DNA of 64,000 bases from Nitrosomonas sp. Is35 (GCF_033063295.1 NZ_JAWJZH010000001.1:1-64000), one strand, 5' to 3'. Shown: positions 50,668 to 58,983, counted from the first letter of the stretch. A program made the numbers and translations. The notes: generated by a model from the sequence alone, not told the origin.

Positions 50668-51427
50668 CCGCTTTCCGATGAAAGACCCACGCACTGTTGC
50701 ACGCGATATTCCGGGAATTTTTGATGTTATATTTCCTCAGTTGACACAGGGTACTGTTGCTTATTTCAACAAAAAAGCAGTAATTTTTCCTGGTTTAAAA
50801 GCCCTCTCTGAAGATAATGTGCAGTCCAGCATACTTCAAAAAGCCATGTTATTCGAGATTGCCTTTGCAAGAGGCGAACAAATTCTAAATGGACTTCCTG
50901 AAGCAGATTGGGATGACTGTTTACATATCGCCATTCGAAGGCAGCGTCGTCACTTTGATGCGCAATTACCCGATGAAATTTTACCAACCGACAGAAAGAT
51001 TGCTGAACATGTCGCAAATAATCTTGCTGCCATGCTTCACTATATGAAATTAAACGCTCCTGAATATGAGTTAATCCATTCTCCTAGGGTACCTGGATAT
51101 CAATGGATTGCATCTGGAGAAGGTGATTTTTCACTAGGGCAAACTCTTATTGAAGTAAAATGTTCAAGTAGTAATTTTGGATCTGCCGATTATAGGCAAG
51201 TCTTAATGTATTGGTTGCTTAGCTATGCTTCCGCTATTGAGCAGAATACTCTCGAATGGAAAAGTGTAACGCTCCTTAATCCACGTAAGAATTATGTTGT
51301 TGATCTATCGTTTAATGAGATTATTGAAGTAACAGCTGCAGGAAAATCAAAAATCGAGATTCTTGAACTATTTTCTTCAATGGTAGGAGATTTTGCCCTT
51401 AAAGCCTTCCCTGAATTTAAGCTTTAA
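50657..51427 (+). CDS. PD-(D/E)XK nuclease-like protein coupled to the RT
   Basis: Not assigned to a named family. The start ATG at 50657 lies inside the last codons of the RT gene; an earlier in-frame ATG at 50603 would overlap more and adds residues without similarity to the rest. The 256-residue product has the pattern of a restriction-endonuclease-like core: D157 in GEGDFSLG, E166-V-K168 in LIEVKCS, and Q181 in DYRQVLMYW. The rest is alpha-helical. Its AT-rich composition matches the RT gene. Translational overlap suggests that the two proteins act together, probably in phage defence (inference). Confidence 0.7.
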   Translation: MVYSRFPMKDPRTVARDIPGIFDVIFPQLTQGTVAYFNKKAVIFPGLKALSEDNVQSSILQKAMLFEIAFARGEQILNGLPEADWDDCLHIAIRRQRRHFDAQLPDEILPTDRKIAEHVANNLAAMLHYMKLNAPEYELIHSPRVPGYQWIASGEGDFSLGQTLIEVKCSSSNFGSADYRQVLMYWLLSYASAIEQNTLEWKSVTLLNPRKNYVVDLSFNEIIEVTAAGKSKIEILELFSSMVGDFALKAFPEFKL

Positions 51428-51667
51428 TAAACAGAAGCCGCTGCGCCTAAATGTCCGCTATTAGCCGGAAGCAGCCATTTCAATGATGCTAATTGTCAGT
51501 GCTATCCTGGGGCAGATCTGTTTGCTTCTAATGCATCTGGCTCAGGCTTACCAGTAGTAACATATATAATGTGGTGGAAGAAATCACAGAATCGGGTAAA
51601 AACTAAGATAGAAAATGTAGAATTACTATGTAATTTACATCCCCCCAACATCTTATCGTTGTCTGTT

Positions 51668-54589
51668 TCAAGTCGCCACAATCACTCTTACGGCATCAAG
51701 CCGCAGATTACTGGATTTCAGCGCGCCGGTCAGTTGCTGCAATTGCTGTTCAAAGAACTGGATTTCTTCATCGCGCACGTTCGGATTTACTTGCTGTAAC
51801 GCCTTGAGGCGTTCGATTTCTGGAACGAAGGTTTGCCGGATGCGCGCTTCGGCTGCGGCGATGAGTTGCGGGGCTTGGGCGCTGGCTTGTTGTTCGCTGG
51901 CGGTTAGCAGCTCGCGGATGGCGTCTTCTTTTAATTGGATCACTTGCTTGGCGATGCCGGTTGCGACCGGTTGCAGGTGTTGATTGACCGAGTCGTGGTC
52001 CAGGAACGGATAGTCGCCGCTGCCGTGTTCGTCGAGCACAATGCGGATTACGGCGGGCGGTAAATAGCGGTTGCTTTGTTGCACGTTGTGTCCGCTGGCT
52101 TCGAGCACAAACAGCGTTTCCAGCAGCAAGGTGCCGGGCTGCACGCGTTTGTGTTTCAGCATGGCCACCACGGCGTTGCCGTTTTCGTGGCTCAGAATCC
52201 GTTCCATGGCGTGCGTGACCATCGGGTGTTCCCACGTCAGGAAGTGCATATCCTCGTTGGCCAGCGCCACTTCGCGCGCGTAGGTGATGACCGAGCCTTC
52301 GTCCTGCAAACCGGGAAACGGCATGCTCATGTGTTCGCTTGGTTCGATCAAAAAGCTGCCGCTGCGGTGGTCTTCGATATGCACGCCGCAGCAATCGAAT
52401 ACCGTTTCCATGTACTGCGGTAGCAGCGGATCGTTATCCTGCGTGCGTGCGGCTTGCGTGAGCTGTTCCGCTGCAATGGGCCGGAACGAGTTGTATTCGA
52501 GCAGCTTGTCGCGCCCGCGGTCGAGTGCTTCGTTCAATTCCCGGTGCGCCGTTTGCGTCACACCGATCAATCCGGCCAATGTCTCGGCTTGGGTCTGGCG
52601 TTGATGCAGCGCGGCGATGAGCTGCTCTTCCACTTTGACAAACACCGTTTGACCGGCCGGGCAGGTTTTTTCGAACGCATTCAAGCCTTCGTGATACCAA
52701 TGGAACATCACCGCCAGCGCGCTGTTTTCCAGATAGGGCACGTGGATCTGGATGGTGTCGGTCTGGCCGATGCGGTCCAGGCGGCCAATGCGCTGCTCGA
52801 GCAGATCGGGGTTGAGCGGCAGATCGAACAGCACCAGATGATGCGCAAACTGGAAATTGCGGCCTTCGCTGCCGATTTCCGAGCAGATCAGCACTTGGCC
52901 GCCGGTTTCCTTGTCGGCAAAGAACGCCGCAGCACGGTCGCGTTCGATCAGGCTCATGCTTTCGTGGAATACCGGAATAAATTGCCCGGTGGTTTCTTTC
53001 AGCGCCTGCGCCAGATCGCGCGCGGTTTGCGCGTTGGCGGCAATGACCAGCACCTTTTCCGGTTTCACCCGCTTGAGCGTGGCAATCAACCAATTCACGC
53101 GCGGGTCGATTTCGCTCCAGTACGGCTGATCGTCTTCGCATCGCACTTGGTAGATCAGTTCCGGGCATAGCAGCAATTGCGGTTTGGACAGAGGCGTAGT
53201 TTCGAATGTTACCAGGAATGGCAGGTATTCTGCCGGTAGCGGCAGCGGACTGGCAACCAGCTTGCGTGCGGGAAACCCCTTAACCGCCGCGCGGGTGTTG
53301 CGGAACAGAATGCGTCCGGTGCCGTGCCGGTCGAGCAATGATTCCGCGAGTTTATTCCGGGCTTGCTGGTCTTGCAGTTCCGCCAGCAGTGCTTGGGCTT
53401 GGGCCGGGTCAAGCGTGTCCGCGATCAATTGGCGGCTGTCTCCGGTCAAGTCTTTCCCTTCGAGCAACGCTTCGACGGCACGGGCGATGGGTTCGTACGA
53501 TTGCTCTTCGGTGACAAATCCGGAAAAACTGCTGAAACGGTGCGGGTCGAGCAGGCGCAGGCGGGCGTAGTGGCTGGCTTTACCCAATTGTTCCGGTGTC
53601 GCGGTCAGTAACAGCACGCCCGGGGTACGCGCCGCCAATTGCTCGATCATGGCGTATTGCGGGCTTGCAGCTTGCGGCGACCAGTGCAAATGATGCGCTT
53701 CGTCGACCACCAGTAAGTCCCAGCGACCTTCCAGCGCTTGCTGAAAGCGCTGCGGATTTTGCCGCAGAAAATGCAGGCTGCACAGCACCAGTTGCTCGCT
53801 GTGGAACGGATTTTCGGCGTTTTCGCTTTCTTTGCCGTTGCCGTCTTCCTCATCTTCATCGTCTTCATCGCTTGCTTCCAGCGACAAGCAGCGCTCTTCG
53901 TCAAAAATACTGAATTGCAGATTGAAACGCCGCAGCATTTCCACCAGCCATTGGTGGATCAAGGTTTCCGGCACCACGATGAGCACGCGCTTGGCACGCT
54001 CGGTGAGCAATTGCTGGTGCAAAATCAGACCGGCTTCGATGGTTTTGCCCAATCCGACTTCGTCGGCCAGCAGCACGCGCGGCGCAAAACGGCAGCCCAC
54101 TTCGCGGGCAATATACAGTTGGTGCGGAATCAGGCTGGTGCGCGTGCCCACCAGTCCATACAGTGGGGCATTTGCCAGCCGGTTGCGGATCAGCAGCGTT
54201 TGATAACGGATGCGGAACCATTTGTCCTGGTCGAATTGGCCGGTGAACAGGCGCTCGGACGGGCGGTTCAATCGTACCTGCGGTGCCAGCCGGTCTTCGG
54301 CCAGCTCAACCCGGCTGCCGTCTGCATGGGTACCGGTATAAACAATCAATCCATCGCGTTCGATCATGCCGGTGACTTTGATGGCGGTGCCATCCTGACT
54401 GCTGACGGTATCGCCCGATTTGAAGATGACCCGCGTCAACGGCGCCGATTGTTTGGCGTATGAACGGGTTTCACCGGTTGCTTTAAACAGAATGGTGACG
54501 ATCCGGTGTTCGACGGTTTGCACCGTACCTAATCCCAGTTGCAGATCGACATCGCAGATCCAACGCTGGCCTGGCTTAAAATCTTGCAT
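51668..54589 (-). CDS. rapA: RNA polymerase-associated Swi2/Snf2 ATPase RapA
   Basis: Recycles RNA polymerase from stalled post-termination complexes. The 973-residue protein has N-terminal KOW/Tudor-like domains (KPGQRWICDVDLQLGLGTVQ), SF2 motor with Walker A LADEVGLGKTIEAGLIL near residue 175, DEAH in VVDEAHHL and motif VI EQRIGRLDRIGQTDTIQIHVPY. The C-terminal RapA domain follows. Length agrees with E. coli RapA (968). A run of acidic residues (DEDDEDEEDGNGKESENAE, near 240) is inserted in the first motor lobe. It marks the right edge of the RT island. Confidence 0.96.
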   Translation of the reverse strand: MQDFKPGQRWICDVDLQLGLGTVQTVEHRIVTILFKATGETRSYAKQSAPLTRVIFKSGDTVSSQDGTAIKVTGMIERDGLIVYTGTHADGSRVELAEDRLAPQVRLNRPSERLFTGQFDQDKWFRIRYQTLLIRNRLANAPLYGLVGTRTSLIPHQLYIAREVGCRFAPRVLLADEVGLGKTIEAGLILHQQLLTERAKRVLIVVPETLIHQWLVEMLRRFNLQFSIFDEERCLSLEASDEDDEDEEDGNGKESENAENPFHSEQLVLCSLHFLRQNPQRFQQALEGRWDLLVVDEAHHLHWSPQAASPQYAMIEQLAARTPGVLLLTATPEQLGKASHYARLRLLDPHRFSSFSGFVTEEQSYEPIARAVEALLEGKDLTGDSRQLIADTLDPAQAQALLAELQDQQARNKLAESLLDRHGTGRILFRNTRAAVKGFPARKLVASPLPLPAEYLPFLVTFETTPLSKPQLLLCPELIYQVRCEDDQPYWSEIDPRVNWLIATLKRVKPEKVLVIAANAQTARDLAQALKETTGQFIPVFHESMSLIERDRAAAFFADKETGGQVLICSEIGSEGRNFQFAHHLVLFDLPLNPDLLEQRIGRLDRIGQTDTIQIHVPYLENSALAVMFHWYHEGLNAFEKTCPAGQTVFVKVEEQLIAALHQRQTQAETLAGLIGVTQTAHRELNEALDRGRDKLLEYNSFRPIAAEQLTQAARTQDNDPLLPQYMETVFDCCGVHIEDHRSGSFLIEPSEHMSMPFPGLQDEGSVITYAREVALANEDMHFLTWEHPMVTHAMERILSHENGNAVVAMLKHKRVQPGTLLLETLFVLEASGHNVQQSNRYLPPAVIRIVLDEHGSGDYPFLDHDSVNQHLQPVATGIAKQVIQLKEDAIRELLTASEQQASAQAPQLIAAAEARIRQTFVPEIERLKALQQVNPNVRDEEIQFFEQQLQQLTGALKSSNLRLDAVRVIVAT

Positions 54590-54740
54590 GTGTTACTTTG
54601 TGAGTGGTCGAAAAGGAGCAGTATAGTAATGGAATGCGAAGAAAAAGTTACTACTTCTTGTGTCTGCTGATATTCAATGCGGAAAATCGAAACGAAGAGC
54701 GAGATTTTTTATCCGCGTATACAATCCAGTGACTGCGGAA

Positions 54741-54784
54741 AAAATTAACCGGTTAACTTCCTGAAGTTAGGAAAATTAACCGGT
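54741..54784. repeat. Direct repeat AAAATTAACCGGT around a short hairpin
   Basis: AAAATTAACCGGT occurs at 54741-54753 and 54772-54784. The first copy is part of the palindrome TTAACCGGTTAA (54745-54756), and the hairpin AACTTC-CT-GAAGTT (54755-54768) lies between. It sits 3' of the DUF2490 gene and 5' of rapA, so it may be a terminator or regulator site. Confidence 0.45.
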
Positions 54785-54832
54785 CATTTGAATACAAACT
54801 AGGTGTTAACTGCTTAGCATCACTAGTGTGTC

Positions 54833-55597
54833 TTAGAAGTTCAGGAACAAGCTGGCTACAAAGTTATGCATCATTTGATCCGGACGTTTGCTATGCGGTC
54901 TGTTGATGAATTGGTTCATGTAACCCATTTCAACGGTCGCATACTGATTGATTTTGTAACCCAATCCGACGAATGCCCGGTTTTGATCGTAGCCGCGGGA
55001 AATAAAGCCCGGATTGTTATCAATGGTCGTCATGGCAATAAACAACTCGCTTTGAACAATGAAGCTTAAATTCGGATTGACTTGGGGCAATGGAACGGCC
55101 AATTTGACCAATTGGCGGAACCGATGTGCTACATCATTTGCACCTGGAAGCGGTGCATTATGATCAAAGAAGCGTTGCTCGAAGCGGCTACGCAATGACA
55201 ATCGGCCAAACGAGAAATTATCCGCCCAGGTTATTTGCTCCCAGATCCGGTGTTCGTTGAATGGATGTCCTGATTTTAGTGCCAATGGTTCAGCAGTCGG
55301 TGCCCAAGCATAACCGACCCACGCTACCATCTTATCGGTTAGCGCATAACCTAAGCCCGGACGGATCAGTGATTGCGAGAATTGCGTAGCATCATTACCA
55401 AACCGGCCTTGTCCTTCCATCCACCATCTGAATTTTTTCAATTCAGGGTTTTGCGGATTCACGAAACCAAAATTACCTTGTGAGAAAATACCTCCCCACA
55501 CTTCAAAGTCTTCCGCCGTAGCGTCAGCAGCAGCTGGATTGCTCAGCGACAAGCCAAGTGCAGACAACAAAATAACAGTACTTATCTTTTTAAACAT
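54833..55597 (-). CDS. DUF2490 outer-membrane beta-barrel protein
   Basis: Function unknown. The 254-residue precursor has a signal peptide (VILLSALGLSLSNPAAA). The body has alternating aromatic strands typical of a barrel and the DUF2490 pattern (EVWGGIFSQGNFGF, RIWEQITWADNFSFGRLSLRSRFEQRF), ending in a terminal Phe (VASLFLNF) as outer-membrane proteins do. GGGAGATT stands before the ATG. Upstream lies the 651-base region with repeated TTAAG boxes, which could control it. Confidence 0.85.
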   Translation of the reverse strand: MFKKISTVILLSALGLSLSNPAAADATAEDFEVWGGIFSQGNFGFVNPQNPELKKFRWWMEGQGRFGNDATQFSQSLIRPGLGYALTDKMVAWVGYAWAPTAEPLALKSGHPFNEHRIWEQITWADNFSFGRLSLRSRFEQRFFDHNAPLPGANDVAHRFRQLVKLAVPLPQVNPNLSFIVQSELFIAMTTIDNNPGFISRGYDQNRAFVGLGYKINQYATVEMGYMNQFINRPHSKRPDQMMHNFVASLFLNF

Positions 55598-55748
55598 GCA
55601 ATCTCCCTATTAATGCAATGTGATTTTACTAAAATATTTGTTAACGTTATGTTACCAATGAAAAAACTCTACTGCATGCAACTGTTTCTTATTATATTGA
55701 TGATAGCGGGTTGCTAACCTCATTTTTTAGCGTAACACTTGATTTTTT

Positions 55749-55780
55749 GTAGTAAAAGAATTTTGCCATTCTTTTACTAC
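55749..55780. other. Perfect 13-bp hairpin in the DUF2490-cytochrome gap
   Basis: GTAGTAAAAGAAT (55749-55761) and ATTCTTTTACTAC (55768-55780) pair fully around a six-base loop. No T tract follows on either strand, so it is not a standard terminator. It directly abuts the first copy of a 71-base repeat. Confidence 0.6.
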
Positions 55781-55782
55781 AG

Positions 55783-55853
55783 TGCTGCGCACAGTAGCAT
55801 AGTAAATGTTAAGAAATTGTTAAGAATTACACTTAACGTAAATGATGCTATTG
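55783..55853. repeat. 71-base repeat with TTAAG boxes, copy 1
   Basis: The 71-base unit recurs at 55905-55975 with a core of about 36 identical bases. It contains GTTAAG at 55808 and 55819 (11-base spacing) and inverted CTTAAC at 55832. The GTTAAG-N5-GTTAAG pattern resembles tandem boxes bound by OmpR/PmrA-type response regulators. The start-to-start distance between the two units is 122 bases. Confidence 0.75.
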
Positions 55854-55904
55854 CCATTAATTGTTATTAAAATTGAAGAGCCTAAATTAATAATAATTCA
55901 GAAC

Positions 55905-55975
55905 TGCTGCGCACAATAACATGGGAAATGTTAAGAAATTGTTAAGAATTACACTTAACGTGAACAATGCTATTG
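55905..55975. repeat. 71-base repeat with TTAAG boxes, copy 2
   Basis: Second copy of the unit at 55783-55853, with GTTAAG at 55930 and 55941 and CTTAAC at 55954. It lies between the DUF2490 gene and the cytochrome c gene. The rest of the 651-base gap (55598-56248) shows the hairpin at 55749, a weak hairpin near 56199 and one small open frame. Confidence 0.75.
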
Positions 55976-56087
55976 AAACTGAGACCTCAATCGGTTTGGC
56001 AGCTTCGGCAAATATGCGTTATCCCATTGATTGTGTTTGATTTGTAAGTAATGCTGAATGCGCTTATTTACACCGGATGACCTTAGG

Positions 56088-56225
56088 ATGCCGGGAAACT
56101 GTCTTAAAACATTTGTTTGGCAAGCTGTTATGATACTGGGTATGGTTGGTCTTCTAAAGCGCGGAGCTGATAAATTTTATAAGCAACCAAGTAGGGGTCG
56201 GGATTACTCCCGGTATTTTTATTGA
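56088..56225 (+). CDS. Possible 45-codon membrane peptide
   Basis: ATG at 56088 opens a 45-residue frame (start MPGNCLKTFVWQAVMILGMV) ending 23 bases before the cytochrome c start. It has one hydrophobic stretch then a basic and aromatic tail ending SRYFY. No good ribosome-binding site precedes it and the length is within chance range, so it is a weak candidate, noted because it lies directly upstream of the cytochrome gene. Confidence 0.25.
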   Translation: MPGNCLKTFVWQAVMILGMVGLLKRGADKFYKQPSRGRDYSRYFY

Positions 56226-56248
56226 AGTAAATAAACTGGAGTCAGGGA

Positions 56249-56557
56249 ATGAAAAAATTAAATTTTGCATTAACGATATCGGCGCTATTCATTTTAGCCG
56301 GCTGTGGCGCAAGCAAAGACTATACTCCGCCAAAAGATGCATCCGGAGAAACGATTTTTAGCTCTGCTTGTACAGAATGCCATAAGCCTTTAAGCGCTAA
56401 TGTGGCAATGGTATTAAGCGAGAAAGTGGCCAATAAGGATGCAATTATCAAGAAATTTCAATCGGGCAGTATGAGAATGCCGGCATTTAAGAATATTCAG
56501 GGTGAATCTGCCGACCGTTTGGCTGAATATATTTTAACGAATAGCCAAGTCAAATAA
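56249..56557 (+). CDS. Small c-type cytochrome lipoprotein
   Basis: Predicted membrane-tethered electron carrier. The 102-residue precursor has lipobox LAGC (Cys19), one heme motif CTECH at residues 41-45, and Met77 in SMRMPAF as probable distal ligand. GGAG precedes the ATG. A strong hairpin follows the stop and is shared with the convergent HemN-like gene. The partner is unknown. Confidence 0.9.
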   Translation: MKKLNFALTISALFILAGCGASKDYTPPKDASGETIFSSACTECHKPLSANVAMVLSEKVANKDAIIKKFQSGSMRMPAFKNIQGESADRLAEYILTNSQVK

Positions 56558-56564
56558 TTCCAAA

Positions 56565-56594
56565 TTACCTGAGAATCCAGCGATTCTCAGGTAA
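56565..56594. terminator. Bidirectional hairpin between cytochrome c and HemN-like genes
   Basis: TTACCTGAGAATC (56565-56577) and GATTCTCAGGTAA (56582-56594) form a perfect 13-bp stem with a four-base loop, just after the cytochrome stop and just before the 3' end of the opposite gene. Confidence 0.82.
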
Positions 56595-56597
56595 ATT

Positions 56598-58055
56598 TCA
56601 AATGGGTATCGAGCGGTTTTTACGTTGTTGCACAGCGCGCAGATACTTATCAAAAACCGCGCAAATACTGCTTATCATTAATTGCCCCTTGGGCGTCACT
56701 GTAATTTCCTGATCATTTAGCGTGACCAAGCCCGCTTGTTCGTAAACAATAAGCTCTGCTAATTCTGTAGCAAAATAGTTTTTGAATTCAATGGGGAAAT
56801 ACGCTTCCACCGATTCAAATGAAAGCACGGAATGACAAATAAGCGCTTGCATGACAGAGCGCCGGATTAAATCGTCGGGAGTTAATTCGATGCCGCGTCT
56901 GATCGGCAGAATATTGTGTTCCAGTTTGCTGTAATACTGCAGCAGGTCGCAATCATTTTGGCTTAAAGCCGGACCGATACTGCCGATTCCCGAAACTCCC
57001 AATGCGACCCGGTAGCTGTCAGGATAGATCGAATAACCTTGCAAACCGTAGTAAAGCCGGCCTTGGCGTTGTGCAATGATCAGTTGATCATCGTGCTTTG
57101 CAAACAGGTTCATACCGATGTGCAGGTACCCTGCTGCCGTTAAACGGGTAATAGCGAGCAAAAGCATTTCCAGTGCAGTTTCTATGTCTGGTAAATCTTC
57201 CGGATTTATATTTTGTTGCGGTTTAAATTTTTCTGGCAGGTGCTGGTAATTTAATAAGTTGATTTGATCCGGGTCGGCCGTTATGATTTTTCCCAGCGTG
57301 TATTCAAATTTTTTTACAGTTTGTTTGGGCAATCCATAAATCAATTCCGTTCTTATCGTTTTAAAACCGGCTTGTTGAGCGTCACGGATTGCAAGCAACG
57401 TGGCATTCTCTGTCTGAACGCGATGGACGGACTGTTGCACATGATCATCGAAATCCTGAACGCCGATAATCGCGCAATTAAAACCTATTTCTTTCAAAGC
57501 CTGCATGGATAGATCAGGCATTTGCCGTGAATCGATTTCAATTGAGAATTCACCGTCTTTTATCAGGTTAAAATTTTGTTGAATTTCTTTTAAGATACTG
57601 CTTAACTGAACATCATTTAGCAGCGTCGGTGTGCCCCCTCCGAAATATAGCTGTTCCAGCTTCGGGTCTTCTCTGAAAAACTGCGCTTGTAGTCTTATTT
57701 CACGTGATAAGTAATCGAGATAGGTTGATATGCTGTCATTTTTGTCGGCGATGATCTGATTAAATTGACAGTAAAAACATAAAGAACGGCAAAAAGGGAT
57801 ATGCACATATAATGAGATTGGCCGGCGGAAGTGCCCCGATTTGCAATTGTTCAACCAAGTGGAATAGGTGCGCGCATCAAACGTTTCGACAAAATATTCC
57901 GTGTCCGGGTACAAACGATAATCAGCATTGTAAACACCGAACCGGCGAATGAGATTGGAGCTGATTTGAAGCAAATCAGTAGATGAATCGGAAAATCGTA
58001 GTGGATGCACTGGGAATCTCATTTTATAAAGAACTTTACCCAAAGAAATCTGCAT
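56598..58055 (-). CDS. HemN-like radical-SAM protein, variant active site
   Basis: Radical-SAM enzyme of the oxygen-independent coproporphyrinogen oxidase family. The 485-residue protein has HIPFCRSLCFYCQFNQI with C89, C93 and C96 for the 4Fe-4S cluster, YFGGGTPTLLND near residue 138 and the HemN C-terminal domain. Two differences from true HemN stand out: the cysteine two residues after the third ligand is Phe98 (CQF for CxC), and the conserved RYTSYPT region reads DYRLYPDT. Function may thus differ from CPO. The start is weakly supported. It is divergent from an FNR gene. Confidence 0.82.
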   Translation of the reverse strand: MQISLGKVLYKMRFPVHPLRFSDSSTDLLQISSNLIRRFGVYNADYRLYPDTEYFVETFDARTYSTWLNNCKSGHFRRPISLYVHIPFCRSLCFYCQFNQIIADKNDSISTYLDYLSREIRLQAQFFREDPKLEQLYFGGGTPTLLNDVQLSSILKEIQQNFNLIKDGEFSIEIDSRQMPDLSMQALKEIGFNCAIIGVQDFDDHVQQSVHRVQTENATLLAIRDAQQAGFKTIRTELIYGLPKQTVKKFEYTLGKIITADPDQINLLNYQHLPEKFKPQQNINPEDLPDIETALEMLLLAITRLTAAGYLHIGMNLFAKHDDQLIIAQRQGRLYYGLQGYSIYPDSYRVALGVSGIGSIGPALSQNDCDLLQYYSKLEHNILPIRRGIELTPDDLIRRSVMQALICHSVLSFESVEAYFPIEFKNYFATELAELIVYEQAGLVTLNDQEITVTPKGQLMISSICAVFDKYLRAVQQRKNRSIPI

Positions 58056-58180
58056 TGATATGCCATCATTGACTGGTTTTCATGGCCAACATGTCGTGTT
58101 GAACGCGACCGATTTAAAAAAGAATATCCACTCTTCCCCTCAATATCGTAGAATTATGCTGCGGGTTTGAAGTGTTAATT

Positions 58181-58194
58181 TTGATTCAGATCAA
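58181..58194. promoter_or_regulatory. Perfect FNR/ANR box
   Basis: TTGAT-TCAG-ATCAA exactly matches the FNR consensus TTGAT-N4-ATCAA. It lies 27 bases before the fnr start and about 125 bases before the HemN-like start on the other strand. The position near fnr suggests negative autoregulation; activation of the HemN-like gene is also possible. Confidence 0.85.
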
Positions 58195-58221
58195 TTAAAG
58201 CGTTGAAATGTAATTCCCTAT

Positions 58222-58983
58222 TTGGAAAACACTTTGCTTAACGATACATCGCTACATCATCTCGATATCTCGCACATCCGATCCAGCTGCGCTACTTGCA
58301 GTTTGCGCGAGCTTTGTTTGCCTGTCGGTCTTAATGATCAGGAAATTCAGGTTCTGGGGGATGTCGTCAGTTATAAACGGAAAATTCAGCGAGGCGGCTA
58401 CTTGCATCGTACCGGCTCGCAGTTTCAATCCTTGTTTGCCATTCGCAGCGGATTTTTAAAGACTTGCGTGCTTGAGGAGGATGGACGTCAGCAAGTGACC
58501 GGTTTTCACATGACAGGAGAGCTGCTGGGTTTGGATGCCATCAGTACGGACACTCATACGTGCGATGCAATAGCGCTTGAGGATAGCGAAGTGTGTGAAA
58601 TTCCTTTCGCCAAGCTGGAAGAGATTAGCCGCACTATCCCTTCTCTCATGCGTCATTTCCATAAAATCATGAGCCGTGAGATTGTCCGGGATCATGGCGT
58701 AATGCTGCTACTTGGCAGTATGAAGGCTGAAGAACGTTTGGCATCTTTTCTGCTCAATTTGTCGCGCCGCTTTTTAATGCGCGGTTATTCCGAGTCCGAA
58801 TTCAATCTCCGCATGACGCGCGAGGAAATTGGCAGCTATCTTGGTCTCAAATTAGAGACTGTCAGCCGTGCGTTTTCGAAACTGCAAGACGAAAATATCA
58901 TCACTGTAGATAATAAACACATTCAAATAAACGATATTGCCCGCTTAAGATTGAAAATGGGGAACTCGTCCTGTATCACTTAA
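58222..58983 (+). CDS. fnr: FNR-type oxygen-responsive transcription regulator
   Basis: CRP/FNR-family regulator. The 253-residue protein has the cluster cysteines C23, C26, C32 and C125, equal in spacing to E. coli FNR C20, C23, C29 and C122, so a 4Fe-4S oxygen sensor is expected. The cyclic-nucleotide-like fold is followed by a dimer helix and helix-turn-helix with ETVSRAFSKL, whose E-S-R residues read TTGAT. The TTG start lacks a strong ribosome-binding site; a TTG four codons later is possible. A perfect FNR box precedes it. Confidence 0.95.
   Translation: MENTLLNDTSLHHLDISHIRSSCATCSLRELCLPVGLNDQEIQVLGDVVSYKRKIQRGGYLHRTGSQFQSLFAIRSGFLKTCVLEEDGRQQVTGFHMTGELLGLDAISTDTHTCDAIALEDSEVCEIPFAKLEEISRTIPSLMRHFHKIMSREIVRDHGVMLLLGSMKAEERLASFLLNLSRRFLMRGYSESEFNLRMTREEIGSYLGLKLETVSRAFSKLQDENIITVDNKHIQINDIARLRLKMGNSSCIT

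Noticed and set aside
51434..51560. Open stretch rich in Ala/Ser/Gly after the nuclease-like gene as a gene fragment
   Set aside because: No start codon with a ribosome-binding site and no recognisable motif; could be chance.
52454..53170. 238-codon plus-strand frame opposite rapA
   Set aside because: Overlaps conserved RapA motor motifs in antisense; no start signal or recognisable domain.
55783..55975. CRISPR array
   Set aside because: Only two copies of a 71-base unit with a single spacer-like interval and no cas genes.
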